64,000 nt of DNA from Selenomonas sp963528755 (GTDB lineage Bacteria > Bacillota > Negativicutes > Selenomonadales > Selenomonadaceae). A model generated the notes under the pieces. It did no database searches, was not told the DNA's origin, and saw only the letters and a list, made by a program, of their open reading frames with translations. The translations under genes were made by a program, and so were the position numbers. Of this stretch, positions 7,632 to 16,774 are shown in pieces (positions within the stretch are counted from its first letter, which is position 1; every line of letters starts with the position of its first letter). The stretch spans positions 62,001 through 126,000 of the forward strand of contig NZ_CAURXA010000005.1 of assembly GCF_963528755.1 (NCBI RefSeq), in the 5' to 3' direction.

Positions 7632-9482
7632 ATGGTTGGAAGCGTGAAGGATTTTTTGCCGATGAGCCGGACGGACATGGAGGCAAGAGGTTGGGACGAG
7701 CTTGATTTCATCTTCGTTTCGGGCGACGCCTATGTCGACCATCCGGGCTTCGGCACTGCGATCATCTGCCGCGTGCTCGAAGCGCACGGTTATCGCGTCG
7801 GCATCATTGCTCAGCCCGATTGGCACAGTGCGAAAGATTTTCGACGTTTAGGCAAGCCTCGGCTTGCCTTTCTTGTATCGAGCGGCAATCTCGATTCTGT
7901 TCTCGCACGCTTCACGGCGGCGAAGAAACTGCGTCGTCAGGATGCCTATTCGCCCGGCGGACGCATGAATTGCAGGCCTGAGCGCGCTGTCAGCGTCTAT
8001 GTGAAGCGGCTGCGTGAGGCTTGGGGGGCGATTCCCGTCATCATCGGTGGCATCGAGGCGAGCCTGCGCCGCATGGCGCATTACGACTATTGGTGCGATG
8101 AGGTGCGCCCGTCCATCCTCTTAGAGAGCGGTGCCGATCTCCTGATCTACGGCATGGGAGAGAAACAGATCGTCGAAATTGCAGCCGAACTTCATGCGGG
8201 CGTCGCGATCGAGAACGTGCAGGATGTGCGCGGCACCTGCTACCGCGTGCCGAACCGCGACTATGTATGGGACTATGTGGAACTGCTGCCCTATGCGGCG
8301 GTCGCGAAGGACAAGGCGCAGTTTGCCGACGCCTTCCGCGTCGAATATCTGGAGCAGGACGCCCTGCGCGGGCGCAGGCTCATCCAGCAGAACGAAGAGA
8401 TCTGCGTCGTGCAGAATCCTCCGGCGCTGCCCTTGACGACGGAAGAGATGGATGAGATCTACGAACTGCCGTATCGCTATACATGGCATCCCGTATACGA
8501 CAAGGCGGGCGGCGTGCCCGCCATCGCCGAGGTCAAGTTCAGTCTCGTCAGCCAGAGGGGCTGCTTCGGCGGCTGTCATTTCTGCGCCATCGTGTCGCAT
8601 CAGGGGCGCATCATCCAGCATAGGAGTAAGGAGTCCCTGCTGCGCGAGGCGAAGCGGCTCATCGCCCTGCCCGATTTCAAGGGCTATATCCACGATGTCG
8701 GCGGGCCGACGGCGAACTTCTATGAGCCGTCGTGCAGCGCCCAGCTCGTGCGCGGAACGTGCCGCGGCAGGGCATGCCTTTCACCCTTGTGCGAGAACCT
8801 GCGAGCCGATCACAGAGAATACTTGGCCATCCTAGAGAGCCTTCGCACACTGCCCGGCGTGAAGAAGGTCTTCATTCGCTCGGGCATTCGCTTCGACTAC
8901 CTGCAGCAGGCGCACGATGATTTTCTGGAAGTTCTGTGCCGTCATCATATCAGCGGACAGCTGCGCATCGCGCCCGAGCATGTGTCGAGGCGCGTCACGC
9001 GACTCATGGGAAAGCCCGGAAAATCCGTGTACCTGCGCTTCGTCAAGGCGTTCGAGGAAATGAACCGAAAGCTCGGCAAGAAGCAGTACCTCGTGCCGTA
9101 CTTCATGTCGAGCCACCCGGGCGCGCATATCGAAGACGCCGTCGAGCTTGCGGAGTTCATTCATGAGCGCGGCTACCATCCCGAGCAGGTGCAGGACTTC
9201 ATCCCGACGCCCGGCACGCTTTCGACCTGCATGTACCACACGGGAATCAATCCTCTGACGGGTGAGAAGGTTTATACGGCGAAGAAGGCGGAGGAGAAGA
9301 GGATGCAACGCGCGCTTCTGCAGTATTGGCTGCCCGAGAACGACGCTATCGTGCGCAAGGCGCTGCATCTGGCGGGCAGGAGCGATCTCATCGGCTACGG
9401 GAAGAAGTGTCTGCTGCGTCCGAAGCGGCGCGAGACGGTAGAAAAAACGAGAAAAAAACGAAGGAAAGAGAAGGGGATATAG
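7632..9482 (+). CDS. YgiQ family radical SAM protein
   Basis: A 616-residue radical SAM protein of the YgiQ/UPF0313 family. The first approximately 290 residues form the N-terminal domain (FLPMSRTDMEARGW, VIIGGIEASLRRMAHYDYW). The cluster motif CFGGCHFCAI (CxxxCxxC) follows, with the YgiQ segment GYIHDVGGPTANFYEPSC after it. The C-terminus is basic (RRETVEKTRKKRRKEK). The reaction is unknown in this family. ATG 7632 begins 7 bases after the rodZ stop with only a weak GAAGTG ribosome site, and the stop abuts the nrdR ATG, suggesting translational coupling. Confidence 0.9.
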   Translation: MVGSVKDFLPMSRTDMEARGWDELDFIFVSGDAYVDHPGFGTAIICRVLEAHGYRVGIIAQPDWHSAKDFRRLGKPRLAFLVSSGNLDSVLARFTAAKKLRRQDAYSPGGRMNCRPERAVSVYVKRLREAWGAIPVIIGGIEASLRRMAHYDYWCDEVRPSILLESGADLLIYGMGEKQIVEIAAELHAGVAIENVQDVRGTCYRVPNRDYVWDYVELLPYAAVAKDKAQFADAFRVEYLEQDALRGRRLIQQNEEICVVQNPPALPLTTEEMDEIYELPYRYTWHPVYDKAGGVPAIAEVKFSLVSQRGCFGGCHFCAIVSHQGRIIQHRSKESLLREAKRLIALPDFKGYIHDVGGPTANFYEPSCSAQLVRGTCRGRACLSPLCENLRADHREYLAILESLRTLPGVKKVFIRSGIRFDYLQQAHDDFLEVLCRHHISGQLRIAPEHVSRRVTRLMGKPGKSVYLRFVKAFEEMNRKLGKKQYLVPYFMSSHPGAHIEDAVELAEFIHERGYHPEQVQDFIPTPGTLSTCMYHTGINPLTGEKVYTAKKAEEKRMQRALLQYWLPENDAIVRKALHLAGRSDLIGYGKKCLLRPKRRETVEKTRKKRRKEKGI

Positions 9483-9947
9483 ATGCGTTGCCCATTTTGC
9501 AAAGAGGAGGACAGCCGCGTCGTCGACTCGCGTGCTGCTGACGACGGCAATACCATTCGCCGGCGCAGGGAGTGCGCGTCGTGCGGCAAGCGCTTCACGA
9601 CATACGAGACAGTGGAGAAGATTCCGCTGATGGTTATTAAAAATGACGGCAGGCGCGTCGTCTTCGACCGCAACAAGCTGCTGAACGGCCTCATACGCTC
9701 GTGCGACAAGCGCGACATTCCGACGGAGCGTATCGTCGCCCTGGCGGATGAGATCGAAAAGGAGCTTCGCAACACGATGGATCGCGAGGTCTACACGCGC
9801 GACATCGGCGAACTCGTGATGGAGAAGCTCAAGAACTTCGACGAGGTCGCCTACATCCGCTTCGCCTCGGTCTACCGCAAGTTTGCCGACATCAGCGGCT
9901 TCCGCGAGGAGTTGGAAGCGCTGCTCAGGGAGAAGAATCCGTCTTGA
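9483..9947 (+). CDS. nrdR: Transcriptional repressor NrdR
   Basis: A 154-residue repressor of ribonucleotide reductase genes. A zinc ribbon opens the protein (CPFCKEEDSRVVDSR ... CASCGKRF) and an ATP-cone follows (VIKNDGRRVVFDRNKLLNGL), which senses ATP/dATP. Length is typical. Its ATG immediately follows the ygiQ-like stop and its TGA overlaps the TTG start of the next gene. No nrd operon is visible in the window, so its targets lie elsewhere. Confidence 0.96.
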   Translation: MRCPFCKEEDSRVVDSRAADDGNTIRRRRECASCGKRFTTYETVEKIPLMVIKNDGRRVVFDRNKLLNGLIRSCDKRDIPTERIVALADEIEKELRNTMDREVYTRDIGELVMEKLKNFDEVAYIRFASVYRKFADISGFREELEALLREKNPS

Positions 9948-11704
9948 GCTGGAAGATCAAGCGGCGTCTGCGCGAGCAGTTGGAACACGAGCAGGGCTAT
10001 TTTTCGTTTCCGACGGGCACGCGGCGCTCCTTCGCGCTCGTATACCCCAATTCCTACTTCGTCGGCATGTCGAACCTCGGGCTGCACATCATCTACGACC
10101 TGTTGAACCGACGCCCCGACACGGCGTGCGAGCGCTTCTTCCTGCCGAGCGACGAGGAACAGCGCGAGCATGAACGTACGGGCACGCCGCTTCTGAGTCT
10201 GGAGAACCAGCAGCCGCTCCATCGCTTCTCTTTGATCGGCTTTGCCGTCTCCTTCGAGATGGACTACTTCAACCTGCTGCGCATCCTGCAGCTTGGCAAG
10301 GTCAAACTTCTGGCGGCGGAGCGCGGTGAGCAGGACGCTATCGTCCTCGCGGGCGGGCCGTGCGCCACGTTCAACCCCGAGCCATTGAGCCTCTTCGTCG
10401 ACGCCTTCGTCATCGGCGAGGGCGAGGTCATCATGCCGGCTCTGATGGACGCATACGACGCCGCCGTGCGGCAGGGTTTTTCGCGTGCCGAGCTTCTGCG
10501 CGCCCTCTCGAAGGTCGAGGGCGTCTACGTGCCATCGCTCTACGCGCACGACTACGATGCGTCGGGTCGCCTGTGCGCCATTCGTCCTGCGGCGGGCGCT
10601 CCTTCGCGCGTCACGCGCCAATGGGTGCGCGATCTCGACGAATTTCCCGCGCACACCGTCGTCGTCACCGACGATACGGAATTCAACCTTTACCTCATCG
10701 AAACGGCACGCGGTTGCGGCAGGCACTGTCGCTTCTGCATGGCGGGCTACTGCTTTCGACAGCCGCGCAACCGCTCGCTGAAGGTCTTGGAAAAGGAAGT
10801 CCAAGAGGCGAAGAAGTACGAGAAGCGCATCGGACTCATGGGAGCCGCCATCTCGGACTATCCCGAGATCGACGCTTTGTGCCGAGACATTCTGGAAGAA
10901 AATCTCGGCATGTCCGTCGCCTCCTTCCGCGCCGATTCCGTGACCGAGGAGCTTGTTGCCTCTCTTTCGAGGAGCGGGCTGCGCACGATCACGCTCGCCC
11001 CCGAGGCGGGCAGCGTGCGCATGAGGAAGATCATCAACAAGGGCATCGAGGAGGAGCATCTTTGCCATACGGTCGATCTTGCTCTGCAGGCGGGCATCCG
11101 CCAGTTCCGTCTCTACTTGATGATCGGCCTGCCCTACGAGGAGGAAGAAGACATCAAGGCCATCGTCGATATGACCGTGCGACTGCATGAGCATATCCGG
11201 GCGAAGAAGGAGCATGCGCAGATCACCTTGAGCATCAATCCGTTCATCCCCAAGCCGTTCACGCCCTTCCAGTGGCTGCCGATGGCGGACGAGAAATGGG
11301 TCAAGGATGCGATGAAGACGATCCGCAAGGGGCTGGCGCCCTACAGGAGCATCCGCATCATCGCCGAATCGCCCAAGAGCGCCTATGTGCAGGGCGTGCT
11401 CGCGCGCGGCGACCGCCGCGTCGCTCGCGCCCTGCACCGCGCCTTCCTCGCGGGCGGCGCGAAATCGTTCAAGCGTGCGCTGAAGGAAGAGGGACTTTCC
11501 TTTGCGGACTTTCTGCAAGTGCGGCACGCAGAAGATGCGGTATTCCCGTGGGATGCGCTCGACATGGGATTTCCCAAGCAATACCTCTACCGCGAGCTGC
11601 AGAGAGCGGCGGCGCTGCAATATACGAAACCTTGCTTTTCGGGATGCACACGCTGCGGCGTTTGTGATACAATGGAGGAGAGACATGTTTCAGCTCAGAC
11701 ATAG
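9944..11704 (+). CDS. TIGR03960-type B12-binding-domain radical SAM protein
   Basis: A 586-residue protein with an N-terminal cobalamin-binding-like fold (NSYFVGMSNLGLHIIYDLLN, and ILAGGPCATFNPEPLS near 128). A radical SAM core carries GRHCRFCMAGYCFRQP (CxxxCxxC form CGRHCRFC). The C-terminus has CFSGCTRCGVCD, probably a further metal site. The start is TTG at 9944, overlapping the nrdR stop by 4 bases. The family is widespread in anaerobes, often beside a DUF2344 protein that is absent here, and its substrate is not established. The 3' end overlaps the pgeF start by 20 bases. Confidence 0.87.
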   Translation: MSWKIKRRLREQLEHEQGYFSFPTGTRRSFALVYPNSYFVGMSNLGLHIIYDLLNRRPDTACERFFLPSDEEQREHERTGTPLLSLENQQPLHRFSLIGFAVSFEMDYFNLLRILQLGKVKLLAAERGEQDAIVLAGGPCATFNPEPLSLFVDAFVIGEGEVIMPALMDAYDAAVRQGFSRAELLRALSKVEGVYVPSLYAHDYDASGRLCAIRPAAGAPSRVTRQWVRDLDEFPAHTVVVTDDTEFNLYLIETARGCGRHCRFCMAGYCFRQPRNRSLKVLEKEVQEAKKYEKRIGLMGAAISDYPEIDALCRDILEENLGMSVASFRADSVTEELVASLSRSGLRTITLAPEAGSVRMRKIINKGIEEEHLCHTVDLALQAGIRQFRLYLMIGLPYEEEEDIKAIVDMTVRLHEHIRAKKEHAQITLSINPFIPKPFTPFQWLPMADEKWVKDAMKTIRKGLAPYRSIRIIAESPKSAYVQGVLARGDRRVARALHRAFLAGGAKSFKRALKEEGLSFADFLQVRHAEDAVFPWDALDMGFPKQYLYRELQRAAALQYTKPCFSGCTRCGVCDTMEERHVSAQT

Positions 11705-12494
11705 CGGCGGCCTTTGGCGCGGCTCGTTCTCGCTCTTTCCCGAAGAGGGGCTGGCGCACGGCATTTCCACACGCTTGGGCGGCGTCTCGAAGCCTCCGTT
11801 CGCCGCATTGAACATGGCGCTCCACGTCGGCGACTGTGCCGCGGACGTCTTGGAGAATCGCCGTCTCTTTGCTGAGGCTCTGGGGCTTGACGCTGCGCGG
11901 ATCGTCACGCCGCGCCAGGTGCACGGCGATGAAGTGCGCCTTGTCTGCGCCAGCGATGCGGGCATGGGCGCGAGCCGCTATGACGAGTCCGTGCCCGCCT
12001 GCGACGCCCTGATGACGGCGGAGTCGGGACTGCCCTTGCTGCTGTGCTTTGCCGACTGCGTGCCGCTCCTCTTCTTCGACCCTGTGCGCCGTGTCATTGC
12101 CGCCGCTCATGCGGGCTGGAAGGGGACGGTCGCCGAGATCGGGCGAAAGACCGTGCAGCGCATGGGCGAGACGTTCGGCTCGCGCCCGCAGGACATCCTC
12201 GCGGGCATCGGCCCTTCCATCGGCGCGTGCTGTTTCGAGGTCGGCGAGGAGGTCGCGGCGGCTTTTCGCGCGGCATTTCCTGAAGCGCCCGAGCTTCTTT
12301 CGCACTCGCCCGAGGGGAAGTGGACGATCGACCTGTGGGCGGCCAACCGCCTGCAGCTCGAAGCGGCGGGACTCCTTCCCGCGCACATCGACAGTGCTGA
12401 CGTATGCACGAAGTGCAATGCCGGACTCTTTTTTTCCTATCGCGAAGAGCACGGGACGACGGGACGCTTCGCCGCGTGGATCGCTTTGAAGTAG
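11685..12494 (+). CDS. pgeF: PgeF/YlmD laccase-domain protein (purine nucleoside phosphorylase family)
   Basis: A 269-residue multicopper-oxidase-like (DUF152) protein. Family members act in peptidoglycan editing or as purine nucleoside phosphorylases/adenosine deaminases. Metal-site motifs are visible: TPRQVHGDEV, LLLCFADCVPLLFFDP, AAHAGWKGTVAEIG and GIGPSIGACCFEVG. ATG 11685 sits 20 bases inside the preceding gene with ATGGAGGAG 5-6 bases upstream. It opens a ylm-like division cluster, as ylmD does in Bacillus. Confidence 0.92.
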   Translation: MFQLRHSGGLWRGSFSLFPEEGLAHGISTRLGGVSKPPFAALNMALHVGDCAADVLENRRLFAEALGLDAARIVTPRQVHGDEVRLVCASDAGMGASRYDESVPACDALMTAESGLPLLLCFADCVPLLFFDPVRRVIAAAHAGWKGTVAEIGRKTVQRMGETFGSRPQDILAGIGPSIGACCFEVGEEVAAAFRAAFPEAPELLSHSPEGKWTIDLWAANRLQLEAAGLLPAHIDSADVCTKCNAGLFFSYREEHGTTGRFAAWIALK

Positions 12495-12513
12495 TTTGCA
12501 GGAGGTAAGCAAG

Positions 12514-13206
12514 TTGATCGAAGAGAATCTGCATGAAGTCTTGCGCTCCATCGAGGAGAGCAGGGCGAAGAGGACGATTGCCGATGCGAAAGAGCCTGTC
12601 CGCCTCGTGGCGGTGACGAAGAATCACGGCGTCGCCGAGATGCGCGAGGCGATCGCGCATGGCGTGACGGACATCGGCGAAAACCGCATACAGGAAGCGC
12701 GGGAGAAGTTCGAAACGCTTGAGCGCACGGCTGTATGGCATCTCATCGGTCACTTGCAGAAGAACAAGGCGAAGTACGCCGTGAAGCTCTTCGACCTCAT
12801 TCATTCCGTTGACACCTTGGAGCTTGCCGAGGCCTTGGACAAGGAAGCGGGCAAGATCGGCAAGCGGCAGGACGTCCTCGTGCAGGTCAACCTTGCCAAA
12901 GAAGCGTCGAAGTCCGGCATTTACGAAGAGGACTTGCAGCCCTTGCTCGAAGCTGTCGACGCACTGCCGCATCTGCGCCTTCGCGGTCTGATGTGCATAG
13001 CGCCCAACTACGACGAAGTCGAGGAGACGAGGCCGCTCTTTCGCCGCATGTATGAAATTTTTCAAAGGACGAAGGACTTTCCGTGGAAAACGGCGAATAT
13101 AAGTTATTTGTCAATGGGTATGACACATGATTATCGGATCGCTGTGGAAGAAGGCGCCAATATCGTTCGTGTCGGCACGGCCATTTTCGGGCCACGTCAA
13201 TATTGA
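12514..13206 (+). CDS. yggS: YggS/YlmE family PLP homeostasis protein
   Basis: A 230-residue PLP-binding single-domain protein of the alanine racemase N-terminal fold (PLPBP). The lysine motif RLVAVTKNHG binds PLP. HLIGHLQKNKAKYA, QVNLAKEASKSG, GLMCIAP and the phosphate-binding LSMGMTHDYRIAVEEGANIVRVG are all present. The TTG at 12496 covers the ribosome site itself, so TTG 12514, 8 bases after GCAGGAGG, is the better start. It lies between pgeF and sepF, matching the Bacillus ylmD-ylmE-ylmF order. Confidence 0.93.
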   Translation: MIEENLHEVLRSIEESRAKRTIADAKEPVRLVAVTKNHGVAEMREAIAHGVTDIGENRIQEAREKFETLERTAVWHLIGHLQKNKAKYAVKLFDLIHSVDTLELAEALDKEAGKIGKRQDVLVQVNLAKEASKSGIYEEDLQPLLEAVDALPHLRLRGLMCIAPNYDEVEETRPLFRRMYEIFQRTKDFPWKTANISYLSMGMTHDYRIAVEEGANIVRVGTAIFGPRQY

Positions 13207-13218
13207 GGAGGGAACAAG

Positions 13219-13698
13219 ATGGGCTTCATTGATAAGGTGTGCGGAAAAATCGGCCTGATCGATCCGGAAGACATCAACGATAAAAGGGATTTGCGCGACG
13301 AAGACGACGATTTTGCAGAGTTTGACGAGATGGAGCGCGAGGAAGCGCCGGCGTCGAACGTCGTGAACTTCCAAGCGGCAGCGGTGAACGCTGCGATGAA
13401 CAATGTCGCCGCCTACAAGATGAAGGTCGTCGTCATCGAGCCGAAGTCCTTTGACGATGCGCAGCAGGTGGCGAACTGTCTGCGCGAGAAGCGCCCCGTC
13501 GTCATCAACTTTGAGAATACCATCGAGGAGGACGCCAAGCGCATCACGGACTTCATCAGCGGCACGATTTACGCGCTGAACGGCGAGATCAAGAAGGTCA
13601 GCAACAACGTCTTCTTCTGTGCGCCGAGCAACGTCAATATCTCCTATTCAGAGGACAAGAAGTCGGTGTCGACGGAGATGCCATGGCTGAAGAAGTAG
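13219..13698 (+). CDS. sepF: Cell division protein SepF
   Basis: A 159-residue FtsZ-binding protein. The N-terminal amphipathic helix (MGFIDKVCGKIGLID) should anchor it to the membrane. An acidic linker follows (DDDFAEFDEMEREE), then the SepF core (VVVIEPKSFDDAQQVANCLR, VVINFENT, KRITDFISGTIYAL). GAGGAGG is 8 bases upstream of ATG. SepF tethers FtsZ rings in Firmicutes. Confidence 0.95.
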   Translation: MGFIDKVCGKIGLIDPEDINDKRDLRDEDDDFAEFDEMEREEAPASNVVNFQAAAVNAAMNNVAAYKMKVVVIEPKSFDDAQQVANCLREKRPVVINFENTIEEDAKRITDFISGTIYALNGEIKKVSNNVFFCAPSNVNISYSEDKKSVSTEMPWLKK

Positions 13699-13708
13699 GG
13701 CGGCGGCG

Positions 13709-14506
13709 ATGAAACTTGCATTGATCGGCGGCGGCATGATGGCGGAGGCCATCATCGCCGGCGTCCTGCGCGAAGAGGTGCTTCCTGCGGAGGCGGTCTT
13801 CGTCTCCGAGCATAAGGCGGCGCGCGCTGAGGAATTGAAGGAAACGTATGGCGTGCAGGCTTGCTGCAGCGCGCAATCCTTCCTCGGCGATATGGACGTC
13901 GTCATTCTCGCCGTCAAGCCGAATGCGGCGGAAGCGGCTCTCTTGGAAATTCGCGGGGCTTTGCGCTCGGATGCCGTCCTCGTGTCCATCGTGGCAGGAC
14001 TGCCGCTTCCTAAGCTCGAAGCGCTGCTTCCCGGTCAGCCCGTCATCCGCGTCATGCCCAATACGCCGCTCGCCGTGGGCGAGGGCATGTCTGCCTATGC
14101 GCTCGGCTCGCGTGCGGGCGCAGCTCACGAGGACGCGATTCGTACGATTCTCGCGGCGGCGGGAAAGGTCGTCTGCGTCAAGGAGTCCTTGATGGATGCC
14201 GTCACGGGGCTTTCGGGCAGCGGACCGGCCTTCGCCTTCCTCGTCATCGACGCGCTCGCGGATGGCGGCGTGGCGGCGGGGCTTTCGCGCACGGACGCGC
14301 GTCTTCTGGCGGTGCAGACATTGCTCGGCTCCGCCAAGATGGCGCTCGATACGGGCAGGCATCCCGATGAGCTGCGCGATCAGGTCACGTCGCCTGCAGG
14401 GACGACCATCGCAGGACTGCGCGTCCTTGAGCAGCGTGCCGTGCGCGGCGCATTCCTTGACGCCGTCTTGAGCGCGGCGGAAAAATCGAAGTCTTTAGGG
14501 GAATAG
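13709..14506 (+). CDS. proC: Pyrroline-5-carboxylate reductase
   Basis: A 265-residue NAD(P)H-dependent reductase that makes proline from pyrroline-5-carboxylate. The N-terminal Rossmann motif is LIGGGMMAEAIIAGVL. RVMPNTPLAVGEGM and the family signature GLSGSGPAFAFLVIDALADG (near 169) are intact, with DQVTSPAGTTIAGLRVLE at the C-terminal dimer domain. It occupies the place where ylmG (YggT) commonly follows sepF, 10 bases after the sepF stop. Confidence 0.95.
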   Translation: MKLALIGGGMMAEAIIAGVLREEVLPAEAVFVSEHKAARAEELKETYGVQACCSAQSFLGDMDVVILAVKPNAAEAALLEIRGALRSDAVLVSIVAGLPLPKLEALLPGQPVIRVMPNTPLAVGEGMSAYALGSRAGAAHEDAIRTILAAAGKVVCVKESLMDAVTGLSGSGPAFAFLVIDALADGGVAAGLSRTDARLLAVQTLLGSAKMALDTGRHPDELRDQVTSPAGTTIAGLRVLEQRAVRGAFLDAVLSAAEKSKSLGE

Positions 14507-14513
14507 GAGCACT

Positions 14514-15299
14514 ATGTCGAATCGGGAAAAAATCCTGCGTTTCTATCGCGGTTCGGAAGGCGAAGAAACGGCAGCGAAATTAGTCGATGCCGCAGAAAAG
14601 GCGATGAAGAATCAAAAGTTCCGCCTGACGGCGTTCCTCGATCCCTTCGGGCAGGAAATCGCCGAGGTCGTGGCGGCGAACTTCGAAGGTCTCGCCGTCT
14701 CTTTCAACGGCGGCTATGCGGGGGCGGAGCGCCAGCGTGCCGTCTTTCAGCATGAAGATTTTCGCGGCACGCCCTCTTGGGAAATCGCCGTCGTGGAGGC
14801 GCAGTGGAAGGATGCGTTCGCGCACATCTCGCATCGAGACGTTCTCGGCGCGATCATGAGTCTCGGCATCGAGCGCGAGATCATCGGCGACATCCAGATT
14901 CAGCAGGGCGCGGCGCGTATCGTCACGGCGGAGAACATGGCGGATTTCCTGCTGACGAACTGCGTGCAATTCGGCGCAGCGCATGTGGCGTGCTCGCTCG
15001 GCAAACTTTCCGCCCTCTTGCCGCGCGAGGAGCGCTGCAAGGAGATTCGCGCGACGGTCGCTTCCCTGCGCGCCGACTCGATTGCGGCGGCGGGCTTCGG
15101 CATGTCGCGCAGCCGGGCTGCAGTAGACATCGCGGCGGAAAAGCTCAAGCTCAACTGGCAGTCCGTCAAGAGCGCTTCCCAAGCCGTCAAGGAGGGCGAC
15201 GTGCTTTCCATGCGCGGCAGGGGACGGCTCGAAGTGAAGGAGATTCGCGGTCAGACGAAGAAGGGGCGCACCAGCGTGCTCCTACACCGCTATCTGTGA
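14514..15299 (+). CDS. ylmH: YlmH-type S4-domain RNA-binding protein
   Basis: A 261-residue protein with the YlmH layout: an N-terminal nucleic-acid-binding region, a middle domain (QRAVFQHEDF, HRDVLGAIMSLGIERE) and a C-terminal S4 domain (KSASQAVKEGDVLSMRGRGR, near 220-240). In Gram-positives YlmH is encoded in the division cluster and binds RNA or the ribosome. TAGGAGC precedes ATG 14514. It is 7 bases after proC. Confidence 0.92.
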   Translation: MSNREKILRFYRGSEGEETAAKLVDAAEKAMKNQKFRLTAFLDPFGQEIAEVVAANFEGLAVSFNGGYAGAERQRAVFQHEDFRGTPSWEIAVVEAQWKDAFAHISHRDVLGAIMSLGIEREIIGDIQIQQGAARIVTAENMADFLLTNCVQFGAAHVACSLGKLSALLPREERCKEIRATVASLRADSIAAAGFGMSRSRAAVDIAAEKLKLNWQSVKSASQAVKEGDVLSMRGRGRLEVKEIRGQTKKGRTSVLLHRYL

Positions 15300-15344
15300 T
15301 GACGAAACGAGGTTTCTCTAAGAGAAAGGACTGAGGCGGTTCTC

Positions 15345-15791
15345 GTGCCGATTTTTTTGAGCATTTGCATCGTAGTCTTGGATCAAGTCGTGAAATTCCT
15401 TGTCACCCATGAGATGTTTCCTGGAATGTCAATCCCCGTCATACAAGACGTCTTTCATATCACGTTCGTTCTGAATCCCGGCGCTGCCTTCGGCATCCTC
15501 GCCCATCAGCGCTCTTTTTTTATCGTCATGGGCATCGTCATCGTCATCTTGGGCGGCCTTTTCTCGCCCTACATCCGCCGCCAATGTCGCATCTTTCGCT
15601 GCGGCACGGCGCTCCTGCTCGGCGGCGCCCTGGGCAATCTGATCGACCGCGTGCGCTTCGGGCACGTCATCGACTTCTTTGATTTCCGTATATGGCCGGT
15701 CTTTAATATCGCGGACATCGCCATCGTCGTCGGCGTCGCGGCCATCATCTACGCCATCCTCTTCAAGATGCACCCTGTGGAGGACGCTTGA
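15345..15791 (+). CDS. lspA: Lipoprotein signal peptidase (signal peptidase II)
   Basis: A 148-residue, four-TM aspartyl protease that cleaves prolipoprotein signal peptides. Catalytic aspartates sit in the signatures GNLIDRVRFGHVIDFFDF and FNIADIAI; the first TM has VLDQVVKFL. The start is GTG 15345 with GAGGCGG about 7 bases upstream. Its partner lgt lies in this window at 39.1-39.9 kb, and several lipoproteins are encoded here too. Confidence 0.95.
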   Translation: MPIFLSICIVVLDQVVKFLVTHEMFPGMSIPVIQDVFHITFVLNPGAAFGILAHQRSFFIVMGIVIVILGGLFSPYIRRQCRIFRCGTALLLGGALGNLIDRVRFGHVIDFFDFRIWPVFNIADIAIVVGVAAIIYAILFKMHPVEDA

Positions 15792-15792
15792 C

Positions 15793-16698
15793 ATGAAGGA
15801 ACGGCTGATCGTCGACGAAGGAACTGCGGGAGAACGTCTCGACCGCTTTCTCGCCGGCAAGGAAGCGCAGGTTTCGCGCTCCCATATCCAAAAGCTGATC
15901 GAAAGCGGTTGCGTCCTCGTCAACGGCAGGACGGCGAAGGCGAACGCCAAACTGCGCGAAGGGGATGCCGTGGAGACGGAAATTCCCGAAGCGCAGGAGT
16001 TGGAGATCCTGCCGGAAGCCATCCCTTTGGACATCCTCTACGAGGATTCGGACGTCATCGTCATCAACAAGGCGCGCGGCATGGTCGTCCATCCGGCGGC
16101 GGGAGCAGCGGACGGCACGCTCGTCAATGCGCTGCTCCATCACTGCGAGGACTTGTCGGGCATCAACGGCGTCATACGTCCGGGCATCGTGCACCGGCTC
16201 GACAAGGACACGTCGGGCGTCATGGTGGCGGCGAAGAATGATCGGGCGCACGTTGACCTCGCCGAGCAGATTCGGGAGAAGACGGCGCAGCGCATCTATC
16301 GGGCGATCGTCTGCGGCACGATTGCCGAGGACAGGGGCGAGATCCGTGCGCCGATCGGCCGCCATCCGACGGAGCGCAAGAAGATGGCAGTCGTGCCGGG
16401 CGGTAAGGAAGCGAGGACGCTCTTTCGCGTCGTGGAGCGCTTCCCTGCGCACACGCTTGTCGAGTGCCGTCTGAAGACAGGACGCACGCACCAGATTCGC
16501 GTCCACATGGCATATATCGGTCATCCGCTGCTCGGCGATCCGAAATACGGCAGGAAGACGCCCGATATAGCGGGGCAGGCGCTTCATTCCTGCGAGCTCT
16601 CGTTCACGCATCCGCGCACGAAAGAGCGCATGACATTCGCGGCAGAAATGCCCGAGGATATGAAAGCGATCCTTCATGCCTTGCGGCGAGGGCGCTGA
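15793..16698 (+). CDS. RluD-like 23S rRNA pseudouridine synthase (RluA family)
   Basis: A 301-residue enzyme with an N-terminal S4 domain (RLDRFLAGKEAQVSRSHIQK) and a RluA-type catalytic core with the active Asp in HRLDKDTSGVMVAAKN. Downstream, GRTHQIRVHMAYIGHPLLGD is conserved. ATG 15793 begins 1 base after the lspA stop, consistent with coupling and with the usual lspA-rluD-pyrR order. The exact uridines modified cannot be told from sequence. A second RluA-family gene is at 43.2-44.1 kb. Confidence 0.93.
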   Translation: MKERLIVDEGTAGERLDRFLAGKEAQVSRSHIQKLIESGCVLVNGRTAKANAKLREGDAVETEIPEAQELEILPEAIPLDILYEDSDVIVINKARGMVVHPAAGAADGTLVNALLHHCEDLSGINGVIRPGIVHRLDKDTSGVMVAAKNDRAHVDLAEQIREKTAQRIYRAIVCGTIAEDRGEIRAPIGRHPTERKKMAVVPGGKEARTLFRVVERFPAHTLVECRLKTGRTHQIRVHMAYIGHPLLGDPKYGRKTPDIAGQALHSCELSFTHPRTKERMTFAAEMPEDMKAILHALRRGR

Positions 16699-16774
16699 AG
16701 CGGCTGAACACATGGAGAAGGCAGGACAGTTGATGGACGAAATGCCATCGAAGAACGGAAAGGGGCGGGATGAT

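Noticed and set aside
16699..16774. PyrR-binding attenuator ahead of pyrR
   Set aside because: The short gap has no anti-antiterminator and terminator pair and lies inside a continuous operon.
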